NCBI RefSeq assembly: GCF_020360975.1
Contig: NW_025408679.1
Coordinates: 434,001 to 498,000, forward strand
Origin: Hirsutella rhossiliensis
Lineage: Eukaryota; Ascomycota; Sordariomycetes; Hypocreales; Ophiocordycipitaceae
Reading direction: 5' to 3'
DNA length: 64,000 nucleotides
Under the pieces are notes generated by a model that saw only the letters and a list, made by a program, of their open reading frames with translations, was not told the origin of the DNA and ran no database searches. Within the stretch, counting starts at the first letter, position 1, and every line of letters begins with the position of its first letter. Positions 35,728 to 48,900 of the stretch are shown one piece after another. A program made the translations under genes and the position numbers.

Positions 35728-37185
35728 ATACCTTTTATACTAAAAAAGATAAAGAACTATAACGCTAATTTCCTACGCTATATATAAGAGTAGGTAGCGG
35801 TAGGTTCGCTTTTAAAGTATAAGCGATTAGCTTAGAAGTCTTATAGTAACGCTAGTTCCTTCTTAATAAAGAAAGCTAAGAAAGGTATAAGGGAATCCTA
35901 GTCTTAAGAGACTTTTAGTCTAAGACTTAATATTAGTAAGGGTTATACCTTTATTACCTTACTAAATATCTTAACTCTAACTACTAATAAGCTTACCTTT
36001 ATAAGCTAAGAAACTTATAAGTTTATTACCCTTATTAGTAATACTAATACTAGCGAGGAGATTATACTTAAGCGCTCTTAGGTAAGTACTAATAACCTAG
36101 CTACTCTATCTTAATAAGGCGGCTTTAGCTAATAAGAGATCGTTACTTAGGCCGCTCCTTAAAATAAGTAGGCCGATATTAACGATAAGGCCTAGCTAAA
36201 TAAGGGCTAAAACGATCCTAATACCTAGTTAAATAAGGGCTAAGATAATAATAATAGTAATAATAAAGATAGCCGCGATCTAACTTCTCTTACTAATAAA
36301 CCTAAGAATAGTAGCGTTAGAGATAAAGGTACTTAAGTAGTAGTATAAGGCGGTCGCGCTCTTATAAAAAAGTATACTTAATCTAAGGCTAAAGCCTACT
36401 TAGTTAAGGCTTATAAGGTTATCCCTTATAAGCTTTAGTATATATATTATTTTAAGACGGTTATTAAAGAGTATAATATAACTAAGCCTAAACCTATTAA
36501 GGTGCTCTTAATTAGCTATATTTTCTTAGGGGTTTCCTTAATATACTATAAGTAGTACTATAAACGTACTACGACCTATAACTAAGTAAGTTTCCTTTTA
36601 ACTTTAAATATTATAATTAATAAGCTAATCTTTCTTAAGGCCGCTACTTTTATATTTAGTAACTAAGCTAATATAGTCGCTATTATTAAGTACCTATATA
36701 AGCTTAATAAGCTAAAGACTAGTAATAAGGATACTAAGGATAATAGCTTAGATATAAGTATACTTATTTTTAAATAGGCTAATCGGCGCTATCTTACTAT
36801 TATAATATAGTATTTAGCTAAGGCTTTTAACGCCGCTAAGATAGCCTATTATAAGTCCTTTAAAACTATAAGTATATAAAAGTCTATTATTATAAGTTTT
36901 ATCTAACCTTTTTATTAGCGACCGCCTAATAATATACTAGGTTAAGTATACTAACTACTATTAGCTAATTAATAAGCGCTACGAGCTTATTATTTACCTT
37001 AACCTTATACCCTTATTTAATATTACTTATATAAGCCTAAAGTACTAAGCCTAGGAATCCTAGTTAAAACTCCGCTTTATTAATAGCGATATAAGCTATA
37101 CTTTATAGTAATACGCCTTACTATTTACTAAGGCTAAGGTAAGTGCTATACTAATAAAGATAGGTCTTAACGTAGAAGATAAGGA
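35728..37185 (+). pseudogene. gypsy-A antisense accessory gene, outer copy, N-terminal part
   Basis: Reading frame on the strand opposite to pol. The start codon position (35728) reads ATA, where the inner copy keeps ATG. Stops are RIP-type only through most of its ~480 codons. Features in order: basic N-terminus; Q-x-x-N-N-L-A-T-L-S-Q-Q-type Gln/Ser-rich centre; a low-complexity N/D/K stretch encoded by AATAATAGTAATAATAAAGAT (36246-36266); a Lys/Arg-rich block; then hydrophobic K-V-L-L-I-S-Y-I-F-L-G-V-S-L. Product not recognised. Cut at 37185 by the inner gypsy-A element; the rest resumes at 45569. Confidence 0.65.
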
Positions 37186-38015
37186 TATAAGGGAATACGT
37201 ATTATAGTACGATTAGTTAGGTAGTTATTAAGGTATATAAGTAAAAGCGGAATCTTAGGAAATTAAGGAATTAAGTAAGACTATATAATAGAGGGGAAGA
37301 AGGAGTATAAGGTAGGATTTTTAATAGAATTTATTAGTAGTATATTAGTATATAGAAGAGGTGTTAAAGTTAATAATTCTCTATCTATCTACTAGCGGAC
37401 ATACTATCTTATATAGATAATTATAGCTAAACGGAAGAACCTTTCGGGACTAGATTTAGGCTGCCGTATAGCCCTAAGACTAGGGAATTCCGTGATATCT
37501 TAAGTAAATCTAAAAGTGTCTTAGTTCTACTAATATTTATATTTAGAGGAGGTTAGTCGTGCTAGTATTCTTAAGAGGTCTTAGCTAGTATTCTAAGCTA
37601 GCTCTATTCCTTCGATTCCCGATTATACGATAACCGGTAACCCGTTTAATATATAATAATATATAAAATAACGAGCGATTCTTACTTTATAGGATAAGAT
37701 TTTACCTATAATTAATATACTACTTATTAGCTTATATAATCGGGAGAGTATATTATAGCTGCTTTATTTATAGTAAGAACACTGTTCCTTATAGTAGTAG
37801 AGATAGCTAGAGGTACTACGCTATATATATTATATTCTCCTTATTATAAGACTAAAGCTTATAAGAAGAGGGATTTTTCTTCTTTAGTTAAAGTAGTAAG
37901 AGGTCTATAATATATAAGCGGGGTAAGTATAATTCCTTGCTAATACCCTACTAATATATTAGTACTATATACCTAAGTACTTTATTAGCTTATACTTCTT
38001 AGTAGCGCTCTTATA
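37186..38015 (-). repeat. gypsy-A inner element, 3' LTR, split by a solo copia-1 LTR
   Basis: LTR in two parts, 37186-37225 and 37799-38015, which join to exactly 257 bp once the inserted LTR and one GTAGT are removed. Confidence 0.93.
37226..37793 (-). repeat. copia-1 solo LTR
   Basis: 568 bp, full match to the copia-1 LTRs at 5573 and 11055, same orientation. Perfect duplication GTAGT on both sides (37221-37225, 37794-37798), and the undisturbed target is visible in the other gypsy-A LTRs (TAGGTAGTAGAGATAG). It begins TATTAAGG and ends CCTTATA. Confidence 0.95.
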
Positions 38016-38397
38016 ATTATCTCCCTTCTTATATAGATATCTTAGCTATATCTTTAATATATATTACTTTTACTATACTATATATATTCGGTTAAGAAGA
38101 GAGGTAGTTTCGGTTATATATTATATATATACGCCTATATAAGTATATATTAGTCTACGCTCTATAACGTTAATAGTTATTATACTAGCGGTAGCCGCTA
38201 AGTAACTATTATAGTATCGCTTATATATCGGCCGCGTAACTATAATATAAAGAGCGTATATATATATCTCTTACTTCTTTTATTTTCTTTTCTTCTTTAA
38301 CCCTTCCGCTTATAATTATTATAGAGTTTTATACCTTTTTTTTATTAATCCCTTATACCTTTTTATATTATTTTTTATTAATAATTTATTAATAATA

Positions 38398-39965
38398 ATG
38401 CTTTTTATACTAAAGAAAATAAAGAACTATAACGCTAATTTCTTACGCTATATATAGGAGTAGGTAGCGGCGGGTTTACCCTTAAAGTATAAGCGATTAG
38501 CCTAAAAGTCTTATAATAATACTAGTTCCCTTTTAATAAAGAAAGCTAAGAAAGGTATAAGGGAATCTTAGTTTTAAGAGACTTTTAGTTTAGGACCTAA
38601 TATTAGCGAGGGTTATACTCCTATTACCCTACTAAATACCTTAACTCTAGCTATCGATAAGCTTACCTTTATAAGCTAAGAAACTTATAAGTCTATTACC
38701 CTTATTAGCGATATTAATACTAGCGAGGAGATCGTGCTTAGGCGCTCTTAGGTAAGTACTAATAACCTAGCTACTCTATCTTAATAAGGCGGCTCTAGCT
38801 AATAGGAGATCGTCGCTTAGGCTGCTCCTTAAAATAAGTAGGCCGATATTAACGATAAGGCCTAGCTAAACGAGGGCTAAGACTATCTTAATACCTAGCT
38901 AAATAAGGGCTAAGATAATAATAATAGTAATAATAAAGATAGCCGCGATCTAACTCTTCTTACCGATAAACCTAAGAACGGCGGCGCTAAAGATAAGGGT
39001 ACCTAAGCGGCGGTATAAGGTAGGCGCGCTCCTATAAAGAAGCGTACCCGATCTAAGGCTAAAGCCCGCTTAGTTAAGGCTTATAAGGTTATCTCTTATA
39101 AGCTCTAGTATATATATTATTTTAGGACGGTCGTTAAAGAGTATAATATAACTAAGCCTAAGCTTATTAAGGTGCTCTTAATTAGCTATATTTTCTTAGG
39201 GGTTTCCTTAACGCGATATAAGTAGTACTATAAATATACCGCGACCTATAATTAAGTAAGTTTCCCTTTAACTTTAAATATTATAATTAATAAGCTAATC
39301 TTTCTTAAGGCCGCTACTTTTATATTTAATAACCGGGCCGATATAGTCGCTATTATTAAGTACCTACGTAAGCTTAATAAGCTAAAGACTAGTAATAAGG
39401 ATACTAAGGATAATAGCTCGGACGCGGGCGTGCTTATTTTTAAGGAGGCTAATTAGCGCTATCTCGCTATTATAGTATAGTATTTAACTAAGGGTTTCGA
39501 TATTACTAAGATAGCCTATTATAAGTCCTTTAGGACTATAGGTATATAAAAGTCTACTATCGTAAGTTTTATCTAACCTTTTTATTAGCGACCGCCTAAC
39601 GATATACTAAGTCGAGCGTACTAACTACTATACGCTAATTAATAAGCGCCGCGAGCTTATTATTTACCTTAACCCTACGCCCTTATTCGATATCGCTTAT
39701 ATAAGCCTAGAGTACTAGGCCTAGGAATCCTAGTTAAAACTCCGCTTTATTAATAGCGATATAGGCTATACTTTATAGTAATATACCTTATTATTTACTA
39801 AGGCTAAGGTAAGTACCGTGCTAATAAAGATACGTCTTAATATAGAGGATAAGGACGGAGTAAAGGATAAGGTAGTTCTAGTATTTCTAGAGGTATTTAG
39901 TATAGCGGAGGGGGCGCCTTAGTTAGTTCTTACTATACTAGCGAAGAAGAGGGGTAGTTAAAAGT
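38398..39965 (+). pseudogene. gypsy-A antisense accessory gene, inner copy, full length
   Basis: The better copy of the antisense gene, about 520 codons. ATG at 38398-38400 is intact. Residue patterns follow the outer copy; the end reads S-D-I-G-Y-T-L, L-L-F-T-K-A-K-V-S-T-V-L-I-K-I, an acidic stretch, then L-A-K-K-R-G-S near 39960. Between about 39540 and 39620 the best frame shifts, which may be an intron, a frameshift or a wrong choice of frame. It lies between the 3' end of pol and the 3' LTR and runs towards pol. Antisense genes in this position are known in some plant gypsy lineages; I know no named fungal protein that fits. The low-complexity centre and basic blocks allow a nucleic-acid-binding role, but that is only a guess. 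Confidence 0.68.
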
Positions 39966-40249
39966 AATAGATAGGTCTTATCTTTCTTTTATTTAGCTAT
40001 AACTATCTTTCTCTCCTTTATTATTAAGGCCTTAGTAAAGTTATAGTTTAGTTTTATTTTCCTTAATAATATTTAATAAGTAGTATAAATAGTTTTCCCT
40101 TATTCTCTTATTTTACTATTTTATATATAGTTATAAGACGTTTAAGCGTGCTAATACGTTAATAAGTTAAAAGCGATTTAGTAGGGATTCGTTACCGATT
40201 TAATAGTATCTCCCTACGCTAATAAGTTTCCCTACCTTACTTAGTTTTA

Positions 40250-43200
40250 CGCTTCTTTTTCTTAATTAAGCGAGTAGTATATTCTTTAATAAGGTCTTAG
40301 CTATTCGCTATATCTTTAGTATTAACCTATTAGTTATACTTAGCTAGCTATCCTTTCTATTTAATAAGGAAAAAGGTATTGCCCTTAGATCTTTTTTAGT
40401 TTTTAATCTCTTAGACTTCTTATTTACCTTTATCGTCCTCTAAGTTTAGTATTAGTAGGGTTTCGATATCTTTATAAGTGCCTTTACGCTCTTTCTATAG
40501 CTTTAAGAGACTAATATAGAAAACGTTATAAAGGCGTAAGTACTTCTTAAGAAGTATAAAACGATATACTTACTTTCTAATAGCTTATAAGACCTAAAAC
40601 GGTTTAATATACTTAAGTAAGAGTTTTCTTTTTTTATCCTTAAGGTATAAGTTCTTTATCGATAATACTATAAGGTCTCTTACTTTTAGTATAAGCGGTT
40701 AGTACCTTAAATCGTAGTATTTCGCTTATAATTTAATAGCCTTTTTTTAGTATTCCTTAAGCCTCTTTTATAGCTCCTATAGCCTAGTAACTCTTACTCT
40801 TACTTTAGGTACCCCCCTTTAAATAATATTATCCTTAGTATTAATATAGAAGTTTAATTAGTAACCTATTAACGCTTTATTAAGTAATAACCTAGTTATT
40901 ATATTCTTTATATTATTATATATAAATTAAGTAATATATAAGAGTAACGCTTAGTTAGTTTATTCTAAGTTAGTAAAGTATCTTAAGTAGTACTATATAG
41001 CTTAGTTTATTTATTCTATTTACCCGTTAGTTTATAGGTAAAATACTATTAATAGCTTATATTTTACTTATAAGATAAAATAAAGATCTAACTAAAACTT
41101 ACTTATAAATAAGGACCCTTTATCTAAGATAATACCTTTCGGAGGTCTATATATTATTTTAACTTAGTAATAAAATAATTCTACTAGCTTTAAGGCTATT
41201 ATTATCTTAGAGATAGGAAAAAAGAGGTAATACTTAGTATATCGGTCTATAATTACTAAGATCGTATTAACGTCTTATTTATTATACTATACTTTAGGTA
41301 AACCTATAGTAAAGTCTATTAATAATTCTTCTTATAGTTATATAGGATATAGTAATAATTATATAGTACTATAAGGGCGATGCCTCTTAGATACTATACC
41401 TTAATATACTAGGTATAACTAAACGTATTTATTTACGTTTTTTATTATTTTGTCTTAGTAAAACTTCCTCGCTAATAGTTCGCTAATATATTAAGAGCTA
41501 AAGTATCTTACTAATAGATTATTATAAAAGAGCTATATTAGCTCTTACTATAAGGCTACTTTTAAAGGTACTATAATATAACCTTTTTATAGTAGTAGTC
41601 TATTTAAGCGTACTAACTAGAAACCCTTCCCTTTTAAGAAGTCTTTAGTCTCTTTTAGCCTATTAATTACTACGTTAACCGACTAAGTACGTTTTAGTAA
41701 CTCTAGTAATAGTTCTAGAACTTCTACTATATAAACCTTTATATAGTAGGCTACTTTTTTAGCGGTCTTCCTTAAAAGTAACTATTTATAACTAGCTCTC
41801 TTTTTAGCTTAATCGGCTAATCCTTTAAGTCTTATACTTAAATTATTATAGTTTCGCTATAAATAAGCTTATATATTTTCCTTATATAAAGGCACTTTAC
41901 TACGCTTATATTAACTTAAGGTTAAGCGTTTCTTTACCTATAAAAACGCCTTATTATTTCTTTATATAAATATAGTATTAATAATAGCTAGTTTCGCTTA
42001 TAGCTCTAGTAATAGTTCTATAGAAAAGGGCTTCTCGCCCTTATATCTAGGCATTCTTAATAGCGCGTTCGCTAGGTTAGATTTACTTATATAATACTTA
42101 ATTATAAAGTTAAATAGTATTAAATATATATACTATCTTACTTACCTCTTATTTAAGGAGGTCTAGTATATAAACGTTTAAAGGTTATAGTAGTCTAATA
42201 ATACCTTTACTTTATACGCTACCCCTTTAATATAATATCGCTAGTATTTAAATAACTTAATAATAGTAAAGAGTTCTTAGTTTAAAATACTATAATTAAG
42301 TTTAGCTCTAGTAAACTTCCTTAACTAAAATATAATCGGATAGTAACGCTCTTTATTATTAGGTTAAGAGATAATCCTTACTATCGCGAATTACGATATA
42401 TCTATTTCGATATAAATACGTCTTTCTAGATCGTAATATTAAAGGAGTAGGGCTCCTTAAAAAGTATCCTTAAGAGCTTAAAACGCTACCCTTTCGGCGA
42501 GGTTTAGCTCTATACTCCCTAGCTTCTTCTTATTCTTACTCCCCTTTAGTAATATAGTTAAGGGCGCTATAACTCTTAAGTACCTATATATAAATCGTTA
42601 GTAAAAATTATAGAACCTAAGGAAAACCTAAATATTATAGTAGGTTATAGGTTTAGGCTATTAGGCTATTACCTCTACCTATCGAGGGTCTATCGATACC
42701 CTATTAATAGATAATATAAACTTAAGGAACTTAACTAACTATTAATAAAAGATATACTTTAATAGTTTTATATAAAGCTCTATAGCCCTTAGCCTTTCTA
42801 TTACTTATCTTAAGTATTTAGTATATTCTTCTCTTATCTTAGAGTATATAAGAATATCGATAAGGTAGACTATATAGATTATATCTATAAGCCCCTTAAG
42901 CGCTTAATAGATATAGCTCTAAAATATAACTAGTGCGTTAGTAAGTTTAAAGGGTATTACTAGGTATTTAAAATATCTATAATACGTTTAAAAAGCGGTC
43001 TTTTATTTATCTCCTTCCTAAATTTAAATATATTAATACGTATTCTATATATTAATCTTAGAAAAATACTTAGCTCTTTAATAGTAGTTAATAATCTCCG
43101 AAATAAAGGGTAAAGGGTACTAATTCTTTTACGTAACCTAGTTAAGCCCTTAGTAGTCTATATATAGCTATAAGGTATTATCCTTTTTTAAAACGAAAAA

Positions 43201-45250
43201 GATAAGCGCCCTAGCTAGGCTCTTTAACTCTTAGATTATTTTCCTTTTTATTATATCTTAGATCTAATCGTATAATACTTAAAGTTCCCTTTACGATAAA
43301 GGATAAATTAGTCTATAAGGAGGTTCTATATTAAGGATTAAATTAATTAAGTAATCTATTCTCTTTTTAGCTAGTAATAAATCGGATTTATTAGCTAAGA
43401 AGGTATCTTTAAACTAGTAAAGAGTTAGTAGGATTTTAGCTTATTCTTTCTATAAAATCCCTTTATCCTTATCTTTATTTAGTAGCGGGATTAGCTTAGG
43501 ATTAAGCGCTATTATATATACCTTTACCTTATTCTTATATTCTTAAAAGAATCTATAAGGATTCTATACGGTTTTACTACTTAGTTAATACTTAAACTAC
43601 TACTATCGTTTTTATAGGATAATATAAATATATTTATCCTCTAAGGTAGTAACTAATAAAAGGATTAGTACTTAATCGTTTAGCGTTAACTTATTAATAC
43701 TAATATAGAAATAAGTAATTATCTTTTTAGTACTTCTTATATTTATTATTTAAAGCGGTACTAACTAATCTCTATACTCCTTTACCTTACTATTACTAAG
43801 CCTTAATAACTTAAGGTATAATAGCGCTACTTATAGTAATCTTTACTATTAAGTAAAGTATATATCTATAAGGTTAATAGTACCGTAAGTATCTAAGTAT
43901 ATAAGGACTTTAATAGGGTTTCGCCCTAATATCGTTATAGGAGTTTTAAGTAACTATCCTATAGGTATTAAGTTTACTAAGGGAGAGGCGTTTACCTTAA
44001 TATCTTACCTTTTCCTTATTTTATAGTATTAAGTTTAAGAGTCTTTACTAAGGTTTCTACTTTTAAAGAATTAGTATATTCTATAAATAGGTATCCTAGC
44101 TTATTATATTAAAAATATATAATTCCTAATTAAGTAAAAGATCCTTTTCCTTAATAACGTCCCTTAGTTTAGCCCTTAGTAAGTATATTACTAGCTTACT
44201 AATTATTAGTTAAATAGGTAGTATTTCCTTAACGATTCGGCCTAGCTTATTAGCCTCTTTAATTCCTTCCCCTATATATACTGCCTTAGGGTATAGTACT
44301 ACTTTTATTCCTAGTTCCTCTAAGGGTAAAAGTAGTATTAATACATTGCCTTTAATTAGTAGTAGTATCTTAATATTATTAGGCAATATATATAAGCTTT
44401 TCCTATTAATAGGTATAAATAGGTATTAAATAGAGGTTAATTTAGTCTTAAAGTTATAGCTCTAGCTTAGCGAAAAACGTAAGAGTACGCGCCTTTTCTA
44501 ATAGGCGTTTAAAATACCTCTCTAAGGAGTTAAGGTATAAGCTAAACTTTAAGGGAGACTAGCCTTCTCGTTAGCGAGCTTCTTTTAATTATATCGCTAA
44601 TAGTATCTCCTTATTTATAGTATCCTTAATTAAGATAAGTATCTATTCCTTAAAGTATACCTAATCTATACTATATTTAGTTCGGTTAATCGGCGTTTAT
44701 TCTTTAAGGTATTAGCGCTATCTTACTTTATAGTCGCTATATATATAATCTACCGCGTAAAGGATCTTTATTTTATTATAACGAAAGCGTTTAAGCGCTG
44801 CCTTAAAAGCGTCCTTTAGATTATAAGTTTAGTTTAGATGTTTCTATATATTAGTAAGTTAAGATAATTAAGCGATGTTTTTAATCTTAACCTTACTACC
44901 GCGACTACCGTTTAATTTAAGGGAGTAGGACTATTAACGCTTTCCTAAATAAATAGTAATAGCGCTAGCACGTTTAGTAATTTCCTCCTTTAATTATATA
45001 ACGCGGTCTTATAAGCGTTTTATCTCTTCTAGCTTTATAATACGCGCTTATAAGGCTATAAGCTTTTCTTTATAAGTCGACGGTCTTACGCTTATAGGTA
45101 GCGATATCTTCGATATAGTTAGAATATCGTTTATAATAAGGGTTTATTCTAAGGATATATCTTTTAGTTCTTTATCTCTTAAGTAAATACCTAATATATA
45201 TAATAAAGAGGCCTTAACTAGTTAACTACTATATCGCGCTATAAGAGCGT
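40250..45250 (-). pseudogene. gypsy-A inner element gag-pol with chromodomain
   Basis: Read right to left. Gag at about 45250-44400 has a capsid-type K-D-A-L-K-A-A-L-K-R-F region near 44790. Protease is expected near 44200-43900 but no clear motif is seen. RT box at 42867-42856 reads Y-L-I-D in V-Y-L-I-D-I-L-I-Y. The Ile codon (ATC) cannot come from Asp (GAC) by RIP alone, so this copy may have had Val here (GTC), or a separate mutation. The integrase H-P-Q-T-D-G-Q block lies at about 41020-41040 (reads Y-L-stop-T-N-G-stop). A chromodomain follows at about 40430-40290 (E-V-x-E-I-K-N ... F-F-L-I-K-x-K-G-x-L-A-K-Y-N). C-terminus is Lys-rich near 40260. Confidence 0.85.
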
Positions 45251-45311
45251 TATATAGTCTTCTCTAAATAGCTATCTTTACTAGGTAATTAAAAAAGAAA
45301 GCTTTAGAAAT

Positions 45312-45568
45312 TATAAGGGAATATATATTACGGTATAATTAGTTAGGTAGTAGAGATAGCTAGAGGTACTATACTATATATATTATATTCTTCTTATTAT
45401 AAGACTAAAGCTTATAAGAAGAGGGATTTTTCCTTTTTAGTTAAAGTAATAAGAGGTCTATAATATATAAGCGGGGTAGGCACGATTCCATATTAATACC
45501 CTACCGATATATTAGTACTATATACCTAAGTGCTTTATTAGCCTATACCTCTTAGTAGCACTCTTATA
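45312..45568 (-). repeat. gypsy-A inner element, 5' LTR
   Basis: 257 bp, TATAAGGG at the left edge and CTCTTATA at the right edge, followed by the duplicated AAGGA. Confidence 0.94.
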
Positions 45569-45685
45569 AAGGAAGGAGCGGAGGATAGGGTAGTTTTAGT
45601 ATTTCTAAAGGTATTTAGTATATTAAAGGGGGCGCCTTAGTTAGTTCCCGCTATACTAGTAAAAAAGAAGGGTAGTTAAAAGTAA
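45569..45685 (+). pseudogene. gypsy-A antisense accessory gene, outer copy, C-terminal remainder
   Basis: Last ~40 codons of the outer accessory gene, resuming after the inner element. It matches 39850-39965 of the inner copy (V-F-L-x-V-F-S-I pattern, then K-K-E/R-G-S). Confidence 0.75.
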
Positions 45686-45969
45686 TAGATAGGTATTATC
45701 TTTCTTTTATTTAGCTATAACTATCTTTCTTTCTTTTATTATTAAGGTCTTAGTAGAGTTATAGTTTAGTTTTATTTTCCTTAATAATATTTAATAAGTA
45801 ATATAAATAGTTTTCCTTTATTCTCTTATTTTACTATTCTATATATAGTTATAAGACGTTTAAGCGTACTAATACGTTAATAAGTTAGTAGCGATTTAGT
45901 AGGGATTTATTACTAATTTAATAGCGTCTCCTTATATTAATAGGTTTCCTTACCTTACTTAGTCTTATA

Positions 45970-48900
45970 CTTCTTTTTCCTAGTTAAGTAAGTAGTATAT
46001 TCTTTAATAAGGTCTTAGCTATTTACTATATCTTTAATATTAACCTATTAGTTATACTTAGCTAGCTATCCTTTTTATTTAATAAGGAAAAAGGTATCGC
46101 CCTTAGATCTCTTTTAGTCTTTAATCTCTTAGACTTCTTATTTACCTTTATTATCCTTTAAGTTTAGTATTAAGAGGGTTTCGCTATCTTTATAGATGCC
46201 TTTTCGCTCTTTCTATAGCTTTAATAAACTAATATAGAAAATATTATAAAGGTATAAGTACTTCTTAGGGAGTATAAGATAATATACTTACTTTCTAATA
46301 GCTTATAGGACCTAAAACGGTCTAATATACTTAGGTAAGAGTTTTCTTTTTTTATCCTTAAGGCGTAAATTCTTTATTAATAATACTATAAGGTCTCTTA
46401 CTTTTAATATAAGCGGTTAGTACCTTAAATCGTAGTATTTCGCTTATAATTTAATAGCCTTTTTTTAGTATTCCTTAAGCCTCTTTTATAGCTCTTATAG
46501 CTTAGTAACTATTACTCTTACTTTAGGTACCCTCCTTTAAATAATATCGTCCTCGATATTAATATAAAAGTTTAGTTAGTAACCTATTAATACTTCGTTA
46601 AGTAATAACCTAGTTATTATATTCTTTATATTATTATATATAAATTAAGTAATATATAAGAGTAACGCTTAGTTAGTTTATTTTAAGTTAGTAAAGTATC
46701 TTAAGTAATATTATATAGCTTAGTTTATTTATTTTATTTACTTATTAGTTTATAAGTAAAATACTATTAATAGCCTATATTTTACTTATAAGATAAAATA
46801 AAGATTTAACTAAAACTTACTTATAAATAAGGACCCTTTATCTAAGATAATACCTTTTAAAGGTCTCTATACTAATTTAACTTAGTAATAGAATAATTCT
46901 ACTAGCTCTAAAGCTATTATTATCTTAGAGATAGGAAAGAAAAGGTAATACTTAGTATATCGGTCTATAATTACTAAGATCGTATTAACGTCTTATTTAT
47001 TATACTATGCTTTAAGTAAACCTATAATAAAGCCTATTAATAATTCTTCTTATAGTTATATAAGATATAGTAATAATTATATAGTACTATAAAGGTAATA
47101 CCTCTTAGATACTATACCTTAATATACTAGGTATAACTAAATATATTTATTTATATCTTTTATTATTCTATCTTAGTAAAAGTTCCTTTTTAATAGTTTA
47201 TTAATATATTAAGAGCTAAAGTATCTTACTAATAAATCGTTATAAAAGAGCTATATTAGCTCTTATTATAAGGCTACCTTTAAAGGTACTATAATATAAC
47301 CCTTTTATAATAGTAGTTTATCTAAGTATACTAACTAAAAACCCTTCCCTTTTAAGAAGTCTTTAGTTTCCTTTAGCCTACTAATTACTACGTTAACTAA
47401 CTAAGTACGTTTTAATAACTCTAGTAATAGTTCTAGAACTTCTACTATATAAACCTTTATATAGTAGGCCGCTTCTTTAGCGGTCTTCCTTAAAAGTAAC
47501 TATTTATAACTAGCTCTCTCTTTAGCTTAATCGGCTAATCGTTTAAGTCTCGCGCTTAAATTATTATAGTTTTACTATAAATAAGCTTATATATTTTCCT
47601 TATATAAAGGCACTTTACTATGCTTATATTAACTTAAGGTTAAGTATCTCTTTACCTATAAAAACGCTTTATTATTTCTTTATATAAATATAGTATTAAT
47701 AGTAGCTAGTTTCGCTTATAGCTCTAGTAATAGTTTTATAAATAAGGGCTTCTTACCCTTATATCTAGGCATTCTTAATAGCGCGTTTACTAGGTTAGAT
47801 TTACTTATATAATACTTAATTATAAAGTTAAATAGTACTAAATATATATACTATCTTACTTACCTCTTATTTAAGGAGGTTTAGTATATAAATATCTAAA
47901 GGTTATAGTAGTTTAATAATACCTTTATTTTATATGCTACCCTTTTAACGTAATATTATCGCGAAGCATAGCTTAATTTCGTAGTTCTCGGAGATATCCC
48001 TTAGTATAAGGGACTAAGGAAGCTAAAAACACCTAGTATAGAAGAAGGAAGAAGGAGCTAAAAGGAGGTATAGAAAGGAGGGTAGGGGTATAAGGGGAAG
48101 CAGAAGTAGCGATAGCTTCCTATAGAGGTAGTAAGAGATAAGACGGATAGGCCGGCAACGGCTAGAAAGGAGGGGAAAAACCGGTAAAAAGCTCGGTAGT
48201 TAAAAGGATATTAGTAGCTTCTTTAAGTAGGATCTTCTTTATTAATCGAGATGCTAGACGGGTATAAAGAGGGGCGTTAGATAGAGGAAAGAAGGATAAT
48301 TAAGGCAATATAATAATTACTCCCCTACTATAATTGCTGCTCCTAAAAGAATTAAATCTCTCTGCCCTGCCTATCCGACCCCTTACTTTTAATTTTACCT
48401 TCGTAAATTTTTATATACTTCTCGCACCTCTCTTCGTAAGAAATATCGCTAGTATTTAAATAACTTAATAATAGTAAAGAGTTCTTAGTCTAAAATACTA
48501 TAATTAAGTTTAGCTTTAGTAAACTTCCTTAACTAAAATATAATTAAATAGTAACGCCTTTCGTTATTAGGTTAAAAGATAATCCTTACTATCGCGAATT
48601 ATAATATATTTATTTTAATATAAATATATCTTTTAGATTATAATATTAAAAGAGTAAGGCTATTTAAAAAGTATCCTTAAGAGCTTAAAACGCTACCCTT
48701 TTAATAAGGTTTAGCTCTATACTCCTTAGCATTTTTTTATTCTTACTCCCCTTTAATAATATAGTTAAGGGCGCTATAACTCTTAAGTACCTATATATAA
48801 ATTATTAGTAAAAGTTATAGAACTTAAGGAAAACCTAAATATTATAGTAGGTTATAGGTTTAAGCTATTAAGCTATTACCTTTACTTATTAAGGGTCTAT

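Larger units (their letters stand above)
37186..45568 (-). mobile_element. gypsy-A inner element, inserted in its own kind
   Basis: Complete Ty3/gypsy with perfect AAGGA duplication (37181-37185 and 45569-45573) inside the accessory gene of an older copy. LTRs: 37186-38015 (257 bp after removing a solo copia-1 LTR and its duplication) and 45312-45568 (257 bp). Minus-strand order from the right: 5' LTR, gag, RT, integrase, chromodomain; then the plus-strand accessory gene; then the 3' LTR. The net length without the solo LTR is about 7.8 kb. Confidence 0.93.
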
